Notes under the pieces: generated by a model
What the model saw: the letters and a program-made list of their open reading frames with translations, nothing else
Databases searched by the model: none
Told to the model about the DNA's origin: nothing
DNA from: Jaenimonas drosophilae
Taxonomy: Eukaryota; Euglenozoa; Kinetoplastea; Trypanosomatida; Trypanosomatidae
Assembly: GCA_030849065.1 (NCBI GenBank)
Contig: JASAON010001594.1
Location: 1-64,000, forward strand
Direction of reading: 5' to 3'
Length of the DNA: 64,000 bases
Shown: positions 36,265 through 46,391 of the stretch, piece after piece
Layout: each line of letters opens with the position of its first letter
How positions within the stretch are numbered: position 1 is the stretch's first letter
Made by a program: the position numbers and the translations under genes

Positions 36265-36840
36265 ATGTCGTCCTACTTTGTGGATGTGGCGCCACACATG
36301 GCATACGTGGATCGTCATGAGCTGCTTCGTTCCATGGTGACAGAGGAGGAGTTTCGTGATCGACGGCAGTTCTGTCTTGACCATAGCACAACCCTCTACG
36401 TGGGCAACCTCTCCTTCTACACCACAGAAGCTCAGATTCACGAGCACTTCTCACCATGCGGCCAAATCCGTGAGATCATGATGGGCCTTAATGAAGAAAG
36501 CATGACGCCTTGCGGCTTTTGCTTTGTCGTACTTGAATCTCAGCGCGATGCCGTCACGGCGGTGGAGCTGCTCCGTGGCTCATTGCTGGATGATCGCATC
36601 ATTAGCGTTGGCTGGGATGTGGGCTGCGACCGAAACCGGCGTTGGGGTCGCGGCGCGCATGGCGGCCAGGTTATTGATGGCGTGCGTCAGACGCTCGATG
36701 GCGGTCGTGGTGGCCTCGGAGCGTTGCGCCGCGATGCGCTGGGCCTCACCGCCACCCTCTCTGAGAATGAGGTGATCGCCTACAGCTGGGTACCACCTCG
36801 ACGGGCAGCAAAGCGGCCCAAGCGCCCACGTGGCCAGTGA
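36265..36840 (+). CDS. CBP20: Nuclear cap-binding complex subunit CBP20
   Basis: 191 aa. A single RRM (about 50-130) has RNP2 LYVGNLSFYTTEAQIHEHF and RNP1 CGFCFVVL, then LLDDRIISVGWDVG and the CBP20-specific tail RWGRGAHGGQVIDG...GGRGG. CBP20 binds the cap with CBP80-type partners and in trypanosomes handles the hypermethylated cap 4 on SL RNA and mRNA. Some tail tyrosines of animal CBP20 are replaced here (RRWGRG, IDGVRQTLDGG), which may reflect the different cap. ATG 36265 is the first after the AG at 36251-36252; a GT microsatellite (36133-36176) lies in the leader region. Confidence 0.93.
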   Translation: MSSYFVDVAPHMAYVDRHELLRSMVTEEEFRDRRQFCLDHSTTLYVGNLSFYTTEAQIHEHFSPCGQIREIMMGLNEESMTPCGFCFVVLESQRDAVTAVELLRGSLLDDRIISVGWDVGCDRNRRWGRGAHGGQVIDGVRQTLDGGRGGLGALRRDALGLTATLSENEVIAYSWVPPRRAAKRPKRPRGQ

Positions 36841-37013
36841 GGTTGAGCACACCTCGTGGTTGTGCGTGACTGCAGCCTGCCTATACTTCCTTCTGTGGAA
36901 GCACAGGAGCCGCACCTTCCTTTGTGGTTCATATTCACCCCACTTACACTTCCTGCTTCTATTTGCACCCCGTCGTGCGCTCATCACCTTCTTCTTTTTT
37001 TTCCACCCAATCT

Positions 37014-38393
37014 ATGCTTGCCTACATAGTGGCCATCGGTGCAGGGGCCATGCTCCAACTAGTGCTACCACTTCTGTACTCCCTCGTTGGAGCGGTTGTG
37101 ATTGTCATTATCAGCTTCACACTCAATGTGTTGTGGGTACGGCCACCCACCGCCTTGCGTACCAAGGAACTCACCCCGTTGAAGGTTGGCATTGTGTTGG
37201 GATCGGGTGGCCACACCAGTGAGATGCTGCGGGCGCTGCGCATGCTTCCACAGGAGGACTTCTCCCGTCACCGGCGATTCTACGTGGTCAGCGCCACGGA
37301 CCACCACTCCACCCATCTTGCCGAGACGATGGAGCGTGAGCTCTACGGGGTGAGCAGCCCCACCTTCCTCCTCATCCCGCGAGCCCGTGAGGTTGGCCAG
37401 AGCTACCTCACCTCCATCCTTTCCACCCTCCGCTCCCTCGCGGCGTGTGCGGGCCTCATCTTTAGCGAGCAGCCGGACATCCTCCTCACGAACGGCCCAG
37501 GCGTTTGCCTCCCTGTTGTGCTCGCCGCCTTCTTCATTCCTTCCCTATTCCCCTTTGCCAGACGTCGTCCATTGGTGCTCTACATGGAGTCCTTCACCTG
37601 CGTACACCACTTCAGCCTCACGGCACGATTGCTGCTGCCGTGGTTTGTGGATGTGTGCCTCGTACACTGGCGTGAGCTCGCGGAGAAGCTGACGCCCCAA
37701 ATGGCTCGACTGGGCCGGCCCGTCTTCTACATTGGCCCCGAAGGCTGCGATGGCGAGGAACGCTCGTTGCAGCCTACGGCCCAGGACAATGATGATGGCG
37801 ATGTGGTGGCTCTCGTGACGGTTGGCTCTACCCAATTCGCTGAGTTGGTTGAGGCGATGGCGACGGAAGACATGTGTGCCCTTCTTCATCGACGATTTGG
37901 TATCACAAGGCTGCTGCTGCAGCACGGCACCATGCCCTTCATGCTCACGATTGGCGTTCGTGAAACACCCAGCGCGAGGGAGTCTGGGCGGCAGCGGTCT
38001 CGATGCGGCCCGGTGGTTGTGGAGGCCTTCGCCTACCACCCAAAGCTCGCGAGCGACCTCATTCCACGCAGCAGGCTCGTCGTGAGCCATGCCGGAGCGG
38101 GTACCATTCTGGATTGCCTCTACGCATCAGTTCCTGCCGTGGTGGTGCCCAACCCACGACTCATGTCTAACCATCAGCTGGAGCTGGCGGAGGCACTGGA
38201 TAGGGAGGGCTACCTGTTCTGTGTGGCGTGTAGTGATTTGCTGCGCCGTCTCGACGAGGTACGCGTAGGGAATCTGCGGGAGTACCCAGGAACGGACGTG
38301 GAAGTGTTGGAGAAGGCCTTTGTCCGTCTCGGGCTCATTCAGGAGTTGGGGACCACCCCGAGCATGCCAACAGCCTCCAAGAAGAATCAGTAG
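37014..38393 (+). CDS. ALG14/ALG13: ALG14-ALG13 fusion, UDP-GlcNAc transferase (N-glycan precursor step 2)
   Basis: 459 aa. The ALG14 part (1 to about 245) has an N-terminal membrane anchor (LQLVLPLLYSLVGAVVIVII), the motif GIVLGSGGHTSEMLRAL, FYVVSATDHHS, LIPRAREVGQSY and LLTNGPGVCLPV. The ALG13 part (about 262-455) has ALVTVGSTQFAELVEA, VVVEAFAYHPKLASDL and the donor-binding VVSHAGAGTILDCLY...VVVPNPRLMSNHQLELAE. Together they add the second GlcNAc to dolichol-PP-GlcNAc on the cytosolic ER face. In yeast and animals these are usually separate subunits; fusions are known in some protists. ATG 37014 follows a T-rich tract without an AG between; if the SL is added at 37027-37028, the start moves to ATG 37050, still keeping the anchor. 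Confidence 0.93.
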   Translation: MLAYIVAIGAGAMLQLVLPLLYSLVGAVVIVIISFTLNVLWVRPPTALRTKELTPLKVGIVLGSGGHTSEMLRALRMLPQEDFSRHRRFYVVSATDHHSTHLAETMERELYGVSSPTFLLIPRAREVGQSYLTSILSTLRSLAACAGLIFSEQPDILLTNGPGVCLPVVLAAFFIPSLFPFARRRPLVLYMESFTCVHHFSLTARLLLPWFVDVCLVHWRELAEKLTPQMARLGRPVFYIGPEGCDGEERSLQPTAQDNDDGDVVALVTVGSTQFAELVEAMATEDMCALLHRRFGITRLLLQHGTMPFMLTIGVRETPSARESGRQRSRCGPVVVEAFAYHPKLASDLIPRSRLVVSHAGAGTILDCLYASVPAVVVPNPRLMSNHQLELAEALDREGYLFCVACSDLLRRLDEVRVGNLREYPGTDVEVLEKAFVRLGLIQELGTTPSMPTASKKNQ

Positions 38394-38633
38394 GAGGATG
38401 GCTGTGCTTCAGACATCTGCGTTGTGCTTATTATGGTGAGTTTGTCACTACCTACCCAGCTTGTTCAAGGAAACTACCGAACATGATGATGATGTTGGCG
38501 ATGTTGTTGCATGACGTGTGTGGCAACAGGCACAGGCTCATACCTATTCCTCCCTCTCCCTTTATCCTTCTTCCTATACCTTCTTTCTGCCAAAGAATTC
38601 CGTTGATTCTGCTGTGCCACAATCTCTAGAAGC

Positions 38634-41270
38634 ATGGCGGACGCAGCAGCCGATGGCATTCTGGATATGGTGAATAGCCACCGCGTCTCTGGTGCGGAGG
38701 GGGCGCTGGAGTCTGCTCTGGTGAAGTACCCAACACACAAGGGCCTGCAGGTGGCGGAGGCACTCATCCTGCTGAAGCTGGGCAACCTGGACGCGGCAAC
38801 ACGCAAGGCTAACGCCCTGGTGGAGTGCGACTTGGCCCCGCGGTACTCGGAGACACTCATCTACGTCCTCAAGAAGTGCTGCAGCTGGGAACCCCTCATC
38901 ACCATGTACAAGAAGGCACTGACACGGGTGAAGAACCCGATGGAGACGCAGGAGAACATGTTCCATGCCTACATCCGCATGGAGAAGTACTCCGATGCTC
39001 AAGCTCTCGCAACCCAACTGCATCAGAGCTTTCCCAGCCCACAGTACATTATGTGGCGTGTTCAGTGCATGCTGGCCCAGGTTCCTGAAGGAAGCAAGGA
39101 CAACATCCTCTTGAAGCTGGCCACCAAGATGTTGGACTCCGCATTGGCGGATGAGCGGATGCGACGACCTGCTGCCGTTCGTACCTACATTGATGTGCTG
39201 GTTCAGCAGGAGCTCTTCACAGAGGCTCTGAAGGTGCTGTGCTCCAGCTTGGGTAGCTCCGTTGGCCTCCTCATGACACGTCTGGAGTTGGCCACAACTA
39301 TCCTGAGGAAGCTTGGGCACACCGCCCTCGCCAACGCCGTTGCCAAGGCCAACTGGAAGAGGAACCCAGACAACTGGGTCCCCTTCACCGCATACATGGA
39401 AACGCTTGATGCTAGCAACGTCGATGCCGCTGCTAGTGCAGAGATGTGCTCCATCAGCTTGGAGAGCAACGTGGCAGAGCTCCGCGCGGTGGTGGACATC
39501 GCCACCGCGGACGCATCGCTCGAGGCCGCTGTGCAGCTCGCCACGGAGCTGCAGGAGGCTGAGCTCCGCGACCGCCCACGGAAGCTCAATCGTGGGCCCT
39601 TCATGGCGGAGTTGGCCCTGTTGGAGAAGCTGGGCGATGAGAAGAAGCTGAACCACGCCGTGATGCTCTACGTGCAGCGCTTCTATCGCTGCCCGACCTG
39701 CTACTTGGATGTTTCCACCTTCCTGACTGCGGATGGGGCGGGCGAGGTGCATGCGTGGGCCTCCTGCGAGGACACGCAGGCCGATGGCGGGGAGGTTGGC
39801 CGCCACGTCCAACGTATTCTTGGTCTTCGCTGCCTCGTGGCCTCCTGGGGCATCACCGCAGCCACACAGCCGACGGAGGCTGAGATGAGTGCGACGATGG
39901 ATGAGTGCATCCGCCGCTATCATGAATCAGCTCACCTATCCAAAAACCTGGAGTGGAGTGAGGAAGGTCTGTGCGACGGGTACATCTCCGTGGCCCTGAA
40001 CATCGCCCTTCGTGGTTATGTTGCTAGTCCAGAGAACCGTCGGTTGATGTGGGTCTCTCGTGGGTTGGAGCTGCTGCACAAGGTTTCCCGCCTGCTGAAC
40101 AACCCCACGTGGCTCTACTTCTCCATTTGCTTCGCCAACGTGATGCGCTTGGCTGACACGGTGGCTTTTGGTCAGCTCAGCTTCCGCAGCATGCAGATGG
40201 ACACCATGACTCACGTGGGCTACTGGCCCATCATTGGTGGGTTGGCTCTCGATGAGGTGAATGTGTGGGAGCACGAGGCGATGGAGCGGCGTCGTCAGCT
40301 CGAGGAGGACGTCAGTTCCATCCGCTCCAAGATCTTCACCTACTTCTCCTGGCCTGCCATGGCGGGCCTGAATGCCTTCATCTTCAAGCAGCGCAACTCC
40401 TTCGCCCTGGTGCTCTCCGACGCCACCTACTGCCTCAAGGAGCTACGTGAGTGCCAGTCACAAAAGAGCATTCTTGGCGTCATGGCCATCAAGGGCAGGA
40501 CCCTGGCCACGGTGGTGGAGAAGTTGCAGCAGACGACCCTCGTGGACAACACCGACTGGGCAACCACGCGAGCACTCATTCTTGGCAATATTCATAGTGA
40601 GGAGGTGTCTAAGCTGGCCGAGAAGGCGGTTGGGGTGCCATCCATGGACTTCCGTCGTGAGTACGGATTGCGTCTGGCCTACTCACTGCTGCTGCTCCAT
40701 GACTTGGCCGCCCTTGTGGGGCACCAACACGCGCTCAAGCAGGCACCCAAGCCTAGCAAGAAGAACAAGATGGCTGCCGAGACGTCCATTCCCCCACCAA
40801 CCCTCCACCTCCCCGCTTTGCTCCAGTCAAGCACACCGCCCGTGTTCTTTGGCTCGGTCCGTACCATGGCAGATAGCCTCATCCCACTCATCACCAAGGA
40901 CACCTCCGTCACGTCGGCATCGAACACCGCACAACTTGGCCAACAATTGATGGAGTTGGCGTCCAGGACGGACTCCCACGGCCTGGAGACCTTCCTCTTC
41001 CCGGAGTCCATCTTGGTGATGTCCATCCTCACCGTCTGTACTGCCTTGTGTGCTCCACTGGTGAAGCAGTGGTGCGCAGGGACGACGGAGGCCATGGAGC
41101 TCGCCACGGCCAAGGTCTCGTCCGATGAGTGGCCCACCACGGGCATGAGCGCGGAGGAGCTGCAGTCCGCCCCGCGAACCCAATCCCTTCGTCAAGCCAA
41201 GAGGAAGTCCATGCAGCATCTCCTGGAGAACTTCTCCCGGACGACGGCAGCTCTGATGAGGCTGAAGTAG
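38634..41270 (+). CDS. NAA25: N-terminal acetyltransferase B auxiliary subunit NAA25 (MDM20)
   Basis: 878 aa, helical throughout, with TPR-like repeats in the first 300 residues: YPTHKGLQVAEALILLKLGN, CCSWEPLITMYKKALTR, then the family block ENMFHAYIRMEKYSDAQALA followed by FPSPQYIMWRVQCMLAQ. The N-terminal tetratricopeptide part of NAA25 wraps the catalytic NAA20 subunit and anchors NatB to ribosomes, where it acetylates nascent Met-Asp/Glu/Asn/Gln starts. Length is near that of animal NAA25 (about 970). The C-terminal half is divergent. ATG 38634 follows a C/T-rich leader. Confidence 0.82.
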   Translation: MADAAADGILDMVNSHRVSGAEGALESALVKYPTHKGLQVAEALILLKLGNLDAATRKANALVECDLAPRYSETLIYVLKKCCSWEPLITMYKKALTRVKNPMETQENMFHAYIRMEKYSDAQALATQLHQSFPSPQYIMWRVQCMLAQVPEGSKDNILLKLATKMLDSALADERMRRPAAVRTYIDVLVQQELFTEALKVLCSSLGSSVGLLMTRLELATTILRKLGHTALANAVAKANWKRNPDNWVPFTAYMETLDASNVDAAASAEMCSISLESNVAELRAVVDIATADASLEAAVQLATELQEAELRDRPRKLNRGPFMAELALLEKLGDEKKLNHAVMLYVQRFYRCPTCYLDVSTFLTADGAGEVHAWASCEDTQADGGEVGRHVQRILGLRCLVASWGITAATQPTEAEMSATMDECIRRYHESAHLSKNLEWSEEGLCDGYISVALNIALRGYVASPENRRLMWVSRGLELLHKVSRLLNNPTWLYFSICFANVMRLADTVAFGQLSFRSMQMDTMTHVGYWPIIGGLALDEVNVWEHEAMERRRQLEEDVSSIRSKIFTYFSWPAMAGLNAFIFKQRNSFALVLSDATYCLKELRECQSQKSILGVMAIKGRTLATVVEKLQQTTLVDNTDWATTRALILGNIHSEEVSKLAEKAVGVPSMDFRREYGLRLAYSLLLLHDLAALVGHQHALKQAPKPSKKNKMAAETSIPPPTLHLPALLQSSTPPVFFGSVRTMADSLIPLITKDTSVTSASNTAQLGQQLMELASRTDSHGLETFLFPESILVMSILTVCTALCAPLVKQWCAGTTEAMELATAKVSSDEWPTTGMSAEELQSAPRTQSLRQAKRKSMQHLLENFSRTTAALMRLK

Positions 41271-41505
41271 CGCACGTTGTTGTGCTACCCCCGCGTGATG
41301 GGGGCACCATCTTCACCCACAGGTCCTAAATCTAATGCTCGATTGCATGACACACAACATCGAGCTCTACCAAAGGTTCATGACCGCTGCCCTGTGTTCT
41401 GAGCATAGGTCGATGTCCAGGAGCTTCCACGACGGTGCCTGCGCACATTCATGCATCTCTTCTCTCTCTTCTCTTTTGTTTGGTTCTTCAGTCTAGACCT
41501 GGCCG

Positions 41506-44500
41506 ATGCAGGACACCATCGAGTTCTGTGGTGTGCCTAGCGCGAGGCACCCGATGGAGTCAGAGGAGTGTTCTCCGCTGCTCCTCCGTGGTGCCGTTGA
41601 GGCAAACCTATTGCCTATTGCGGCACACCGAAAGCCATCGGAAGAACACCTCGTCCCAACCTCTTTAGAGTGCGAACAGTGCGGGTCCGCCGGTACCATG
41701 TCCTCGGAGAAGATGAACTTCCCACCCGGGGGTGAGGCACTCGCGGAAGGTGGCCGTACCAGCCGCGCCGTCTTTGAAGACCTCTTCTACACCTTCACGG
41801 GGTGCCGTCGCCTGGCCGATTTCTTCTCCCTGCAGCATGCAGGTGCGAAGCTGCGGCACAACTTGGCGTCTGGCGCCAACTTCACCGCGCCAGAGGTCCA
41901 GCCTGTAGTCCCTCCCCAGCTCCTCACGTGGCTGAGGGAGAAGGAGCACGTCCTCTCGCTCAGCGGGATGGATGATAGTGTACGCCATTTGCTGAAGCTA
42001 GGCTACGACCATCGATCGCCGTGCCGATCGGCAGGAAACGTCTTTGAGGGCACACGGGCAGCGGAGTACAGCGTCTGCCCCATGGCCCACGACGGCCCCA
42101 ACAAGGATGAGGTACCACTGCTCTTAAGCAGCCTCGACGAGCTACCGGAGCAGCATCGATGTGCAGCCCATGGCCTCCACATCATTCGCCAAAAGGTGAA
42201 TGCCTACTTTGTGCAGCTTGCGAAGCTCATCATGGTCACCAAGGCCTTTTCTGGTCGATGGGGCCAACTCCGTTCCAGTGAGCGGCAGCTGTTGGCGGAG
42301 TGCATGGAGGGGGAGAAGAGTGCCCGGATAGAGAGCGAGCTGGATATGCTGCAGTGCTTTGAGGAGCTGAACTTCACCGGGGAGCGCCTGGACACCATCA
42401 CCGAGGATATTGGCCGCTGTAACAAGGTACATACCCTCCAAATCTGCAACAACCCTCTCTTGACGGATATCCCTTGTGTTCCACCGCAGTGCCACACCTT
42501 CATTGCCTCTGCCTGCAGCATTCACCGCATCACCCTTCAACGTGCTGCCCGAAGCGTCTGTGTGCTTGGCCTCGCCTTCAACAAGCTCGACGACCTGAAT
42601 TTTCTCTCCCTCTTCCCCATGGTGCGCATGGTCGATGTCTCCTTCAATCGGATTGGCTCCATGGAGGATGCCATCACCCAACTAAAGCGCCACACTTCCA
42701 TCTTGGAGGTGTACCTCAAGGGAAACCCCATCAGCTACGTGGATGACTTCCGTAGACGTCTGGCCATGGGCGTGGCACGCCTGGAGAAGGTGGACGGCCA
42801 GCTCATCGCGGCGGAGGAGCGGGCGCTCTGCGCGCCGGCCCCATCACCATCTCCCCCCCTGGAGCCGAACGGCGGACGTCGGGGGGTGCGGCGCGCCGGG
42901 GCACGACGGAAGGGGGCGGAGGACAATGAGCCCAAGGAACCCGTTGAGCTCCCTGGGGAGAAGGCGATGCGTCTATGGAAGATTAGCAACACCATTTCTG
43001 CCGCCGTGGAGTGCCTCTCCCTCACTGGCCTCGTTTCCTTGACCCACATTCCCCCCTCCATCACCTCGGAGGAGGACCTTCGTCCCTCATCTGAGTTGAT
43101 GCAGCGCGCCGCTGGCCTGAGGGATGGGAAGCTCAGCGAGACCTGTGCCAATCTGCGCGCCATGATTCAGCAGCTCCCCCCCGCAGCGAATCCGTCCAAG
43201 AAGCAGAACGCCGGCAAGACCCCGAGCCGCCTTCCCCTCTATGAGTCCACCTCAACCCTTCTCATTCACGGCCACTGGGGAAGCTCCGCGGTGGTGGAGC
43301 TCACTCTTCCCCCCATGCCCGTGGACCCACCGAAGCCGCTGGTGCCGCCACCCACTGACAGCCCTCGCGATGCCCGCACCTCGCCCCAGCGAGCTGGCGG
43401 GCCTCCTGCAGCTGCAGGGAGCACCTCCCGCGGACGCAAGGTACGTCTATCACACGCGGGTGAGACCCTGGACCTCCCCGTGGGGCCTCCCGAGCCGCCA
43501 AGGATGGAGGCGGCGACGGTGTCCTTCCCGTGCGGGGTCTCCGTTGACCTGGGCGGCATCCCGCTAAATCCCGAACCCGTTGTGGTAGGCGGCAAGACGG
43601 GGGCGGCGGCGGCGGCACGCCTTCGCAAGGCCATCGCCGCTGCTGCCACAACGGTGATTGAGGACCGCCTGGATTATCAAGGGTCTGGGGAGGAGAAGGG
43701 CCGCTTTCAGGCTGACCTGCCTCTGCGCCACTCCCTGCGTGAGGAGCTGGGCCGCCCACTTCGTCTGGAGGTGGAGGTGAAGGATGAGCTGCGCTTTCGC
43801 GACTATGAAGCCCTCATGGCGGCCTTGGAGGGTGGCGGTGTGGCCCAGCCACCTTCCGGGGCACCGCGGGGACGTGGGAAGAGCATGACGAGCAAGCGCC
43901 TCTCACTGGAGGTTGTGCCTGAGTCGCAGAAGCTGACCCTTCACCGCCGGTTGGGCACCATCACCATTGACGTGTCTGAGCTCATTGATCAGGATAGCCA
44001 GCCTCCCTTCACCTCACCTACACCAGGGAGTGAGCCCTCTTGCTGCCGGGAGGTCTTCGCACGTCAGGTGCCCCTGGCAATGAGTGCGGCGGACTTTGTG
44101 AAGGAGGAGTATCATGTCCTGCGTGCCCAGAAGCAGCTACGTCAGGAGATGGAGGCCTACATTGCCACCCAAACCCTGTTGGAGGAGAGCCGTCGCAATG
44201 AGGAGCGCAATGCGATGGCAGCAGCAGTGGCGGCCGCCAACAACGCCGCTGCCAAGGCCGCCTCTCGACGCATCAGCCAGGCTCAAAACCCGGCGGCGAA
44301 GAAGACGCTCCCACGTAAGCTGAGTACTTCTTGTGCGGCGGTGCATAGTCTCCAGGCGGAGTCAACGGAGAGGAAGCGGCAGGTGACGGAGATGCTCATC
44401 CGTACACTGGCACTTCAACACCGACTGGAGGAGCTGCGAGCGGCCCACCTCCACCTCGATGTGAAGCTCTCCCTCGGCCGCGGCCCATCCCCGCCGCTTA

Positions 44501-44604
44501 GTGCAGAGGAGGCCAAGCTGCAGCAGGAGCTGCTGGAGAAGGCTCTCGCCGCCAAGGGCCCCCAGAGAGGCCGACAGAACAAGGGTCTCCGTAAGCGGCC
44601 ATAG
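41506..44604 (+). CDS. Large leucine-rich-repeat protein with coiled-coil C-terminus
   Basis: 1032 aa. Residues about 285-430 hold SDS22-type leucine-rich repeats: LDTITEDIGRCNKVHTLQIC, SVCVLGLAFNKLDDLNFL, MVRMVDVSFNRIGSMEDA and ILEVYLKGNPISYVDDFRRR, followed by an LRR-cap-like VARLEKVDGQLI. Before it are about 280 unassigned residues. After it come Pro/Gly/Ala-rich linkers and short beta-rich units (ETLDLPVGPPEPP; GVSVDLGGIPLNPEP), then a coiled coil (about 865-1030). The arrangement recalls axonemal LRR proteins such as LRRC43, but this is inference. An acceptor TCTAG ends at 41496, ten bases before ATG 41506. Confidence 0.8.
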   Translation: MQDTIEFCGVPSARHPMESEECSPLLLRGAVEANLLPIAAHRKPSEEHLVPTSLECEQCGSAGTMSSEKMNFPPGGEALAEGGRTSRAVFEDLFYTFTGCRRLADFFSLQHAGAKLRHNLASGANFTAPEVQPVVPPQLLTWLREKEHVLSLSGMDDSVRHLLKLGYDHRSPCRSAGNVFEGTRAAEYSVCPMAHDGPNKDEVPLLLSSLDELPEQHRCAAHGLHIIRQKVNAYFVQLAKLIMVTKAFSGRWGQLRSSERQLLAECMEGEKSARIESELDMLQCFEELNFTGERLDTITEDIGRCNKVHTLQICNNPLLTDIPCVPPQCHTFIASACSIHRITLQRAARSVCVLGLAFNKLDDLNFLSLFPMVRMVDVSFNRIGSMEDAITQLKRHTSILEVYLKGNPISYVDDFRRRLAMGVARLEKVDGQLIAAEERALCAPAPSPSPPLEPNGGRRGVRRAGARRKGAEDNEPKEPVELPGEKAMRLWKISNTISAAVECLSLTGLVSLTHIPPSITSEEDLRPSSELMQRAAGLRDGKLSETCANLRAMIQQLPPAANPSKKQNAGKTPSRLPLYESTSTLLIHGHWGSSAVVELTLPPMPVDPPKPLVPPPTDSPRDARTSPQRAGGPPAAAGSTSRGRKVRLSHAGETLDLPVGPPEPPRMEAATVSFPCGVSVDLGGIPLNPEPVVVGGKTGAAAAARLRKAIAAAATTVIEDRLDYQGSGEEKGRFQADLPLRHSLREELGRPLRLEVEVKDELRFRDYEALMAALEGGGVAQPPSGAPRGRGKSMTSKRLSLEVVPESQKLTLHRRLGTITIDVSELIDQDSQPPFTSPTPGSEPSCCREVFARQVPLAMSAADFVKEEYHVLRAQKQLRQEMEAYIATQTLLEESRRNEERNAMAAAVAAANNAAAKAASRRISQAQNPAAKKTLPRKLSTSCAAVHSLQAESTERKRQVTEMLIRTLALQHRLEELRAAHLHLDVKLSLGRGPSPPLSAEEAKLQQELLEKALAAKGPQRGRQNKGLRKRP

Positions 44605-45024
44605 TGTTGTGTAGTGATGAGGAATGAGGAGGGCACGACGTGTTGTTGTGCTCCAGTGTTGATGTACATTGAGAATACCTTCACAGCCCCCTATACTGTG
44701 GCTCCATGGAGCTGCATTGGGGCGTGGTGGCTTTGTTTGTTTCACTCAATCCAATCCTGATTGCTTGACCAGTGTACTTGGTCTTTTTTGGCGCGACATG
44801 GACGAAACAGATGCATGATGTTTGCGTTGTTGTGATACACCATCAACAAGCTGCTTGTCCTTCTATTTCTCTTCATATCTTGTTGGTGCAGGTAGAGAGT
44901 ACTTTGCCATCCTCGCGATTGTGCGAGCGCTATTCATCATCATCATCATCATCACACATCAATTACCCTTGTCTCTTGAGAAGAATCGCAACAAGACACA
45001 TCCATTGTGTCATATCGCCAGCAC
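44605..45024 (+). other. Intergenic, 420 bp, with CAT microsatellite
   Basis: 3' UTR and leader. A CAT repeat spans about 44935-44953. The next acceptor could be the CAG at 45019-45021, close to ATG 45025. No gene seen. Confidence 0.4.
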
Positions 45025-46083
45025 ATGAGCCAGTTACAGCCTCACCTCTTGATGCGGCCTACCACGGCACTCGTCCTTGTGCTGCTTCTTCTCTTTATGG
45101 GAGCAGATGCCACATGGGCAGATGAGATCATCTCCGTGGCGGAGCCCCCGACGGACGTCCTGCAAAGGAAGGCCGTCCTGCACTGGACTGCAGCGGACGT
45201 TGAGGTCTGGATGAACCACACCATTGGCTACCCCGAGTACAGCCACTACATTCGCAAACACGTGGTGGACGGCCCTACGTTGTTGGAGATGGATGGTGGA
45301 GATTTTGAGAGCTTCTTCCCGATTGAGAGCCCACTCCATGCCATCAAGCTCAACGCACACGTGAAGCTCCTGCGAGGCCAGTGCTACTGTGGGGCTGCGC
45401 CATCCGCCCCACATGATTTGTGGTCTTACATGTCCGCTCACAGCTTCCGAACGTGGGTTTCGGGTACGACGGCCCTCTTCTTTCCACGTCTCTCCATGCT
45501 GGGAACCTATCTCTTTGACCATGACTACCTGGTAAGTGCGCTTGGATCGAGCTCAACGCTCTCTGATGCGGCGGACCCCTTAGCGGATGTTGGTGCATCT
45601 GAGGATGGCGCGGGGCTCCTCGTGGTAAGCTCCATGGACTGGGCCATGTTCTGGATCAGCTTCCTCGTTGCGCCGCACCTCTACCTGGCCTACCACGCAG
45701 CCCACTTCATACCACAGAACTACATCTTCATGCTCGTCATCACAATTCACTTGGTGGTGGAGGCGGCCAATGAGTACGGCTTCTGGTGGCTTGCCTACCG
45801 GCAGGAGATGTTCCCGCCGGGCACCAGCATGCTGCGCAAGGTTTGGATCTGCTGCTCCTACTCCCTCCTTTACCCCCTTGTGGCCGTTGTTGTGGCACTG
45901 CTCCCAGGCTTCTTGCAGTCGGCCGTCTCTCTGGTGCTGTTAGGGCTGATGCTGCTGGGCATTGTTGGGGGTGTGGCGGTGCTCCTCAACCCGCCCACCG
46001 GCTCTGTGCCATCACCGGCAGAGGCGCCAGCGCCACCATCGACGCAGAACAAGGAGGAGTCTTCAGCGGAGCAGGTGGATTGA
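45025..46083 (+). CDS. SAM-domain multi-pass membrane protein
   Basis: 352 aa. An N-terminal signal peptide (TTALVLVLLLLFMGADATWA) is followed by a sterile-alpha-motif domain (about 45-120: LHWTAADVEVWMNHTIGYPE; HVVDGPTLLEMDGGDFESFF; IKLNAHVKLL), placed on the lumenal or extracellular side. Four hydrophobic segments follow (about 205-225, 230-250, 280-300, 305-325), and a Pro/Ser/Glu tail ends EQVD. STIM proteins also have a lumenal SAM domain and this combination is reminiscent, but STIM has one membrane pass and an EF hand, neither of which is seen here. Function unknown. A later in-frame ATG (45052) would also keep the signal peptide. Confidence 0.75.
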   Translation: MSQLQPHLLMRPTTALVLVLLLLFMGADATWADEIISVAEPPTDVLQRKAVLHWTAADVEVWMNHTIGYPEYSHYIRKHVVDGPTLLEMDGGDFESFFPIESPLHAIKLNAHVKLLRGQCYCGAAPSAPHDLWSYMSAHSFRTWVSGTTALFFPRLSMLGTYLFDHDYLVSALGSSSTLSDAADPLADVGASEDGAGLLVVSSMDWAMFWISFLVAPHLYLAYHAAHFIPQNYIFMLVITIHLVVEAANEYGFWWLAYRQEMFPPGTSMLRKVWICCSYSLLYPLVAVVVALLPGFLQSAVSLVLLGLMLLGIVGGVAVLLNPPTGSVPSPAEAPAPPSTQNKEESSAEQVD

Positions 46084-46391
46084 TAATCACGCAACCCTCA
46101 ATGATTAAATCGTGTTTCTTCGTTATGATGCGTACATGAGGCCAACCTCTTCGTTATGTACGCTCGTGTACGTGTACGTGTGCCACTAATCACTATCCTC
46201 ATGTACTTTTTTTTCTCATACTCTTCTTGTTGGTTGGTTAGCTGTCTGCCTACACACTCTTCTAGCTACCTCACCTTCCTCTGCAGTGTTGCCACTCTCG
46301 CGCCCTGACCAGACACCATCTCACTTAGATCACTCTAGACACACACACGCACACCGAAACAATCTCATTCATTTTCAGGCACACACGAAGG
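46084..46391 (+). other. Intergenic, 308 bp
   Basis: Leader of the next gene with T/C tracts at 46208-46233 and 46256-46283, followed by CAG at 46284-46286. No gene seen. Confidence 0.4.

Noticed and set aside
29483..36448. Long minus-strand frames opposite real genes
   Set aside because: They are antisense shadows of well-identified + strand genes; GC3-rich codons on one strand create open frames on the other.
38574..39923. 449-codon minus-strand frame opposite NAA25
   Set aside because: The + strand frame is a recognisable NAA25; the minus frame is His/Leu/Val-rich with no domain, a typical antisense artefact.
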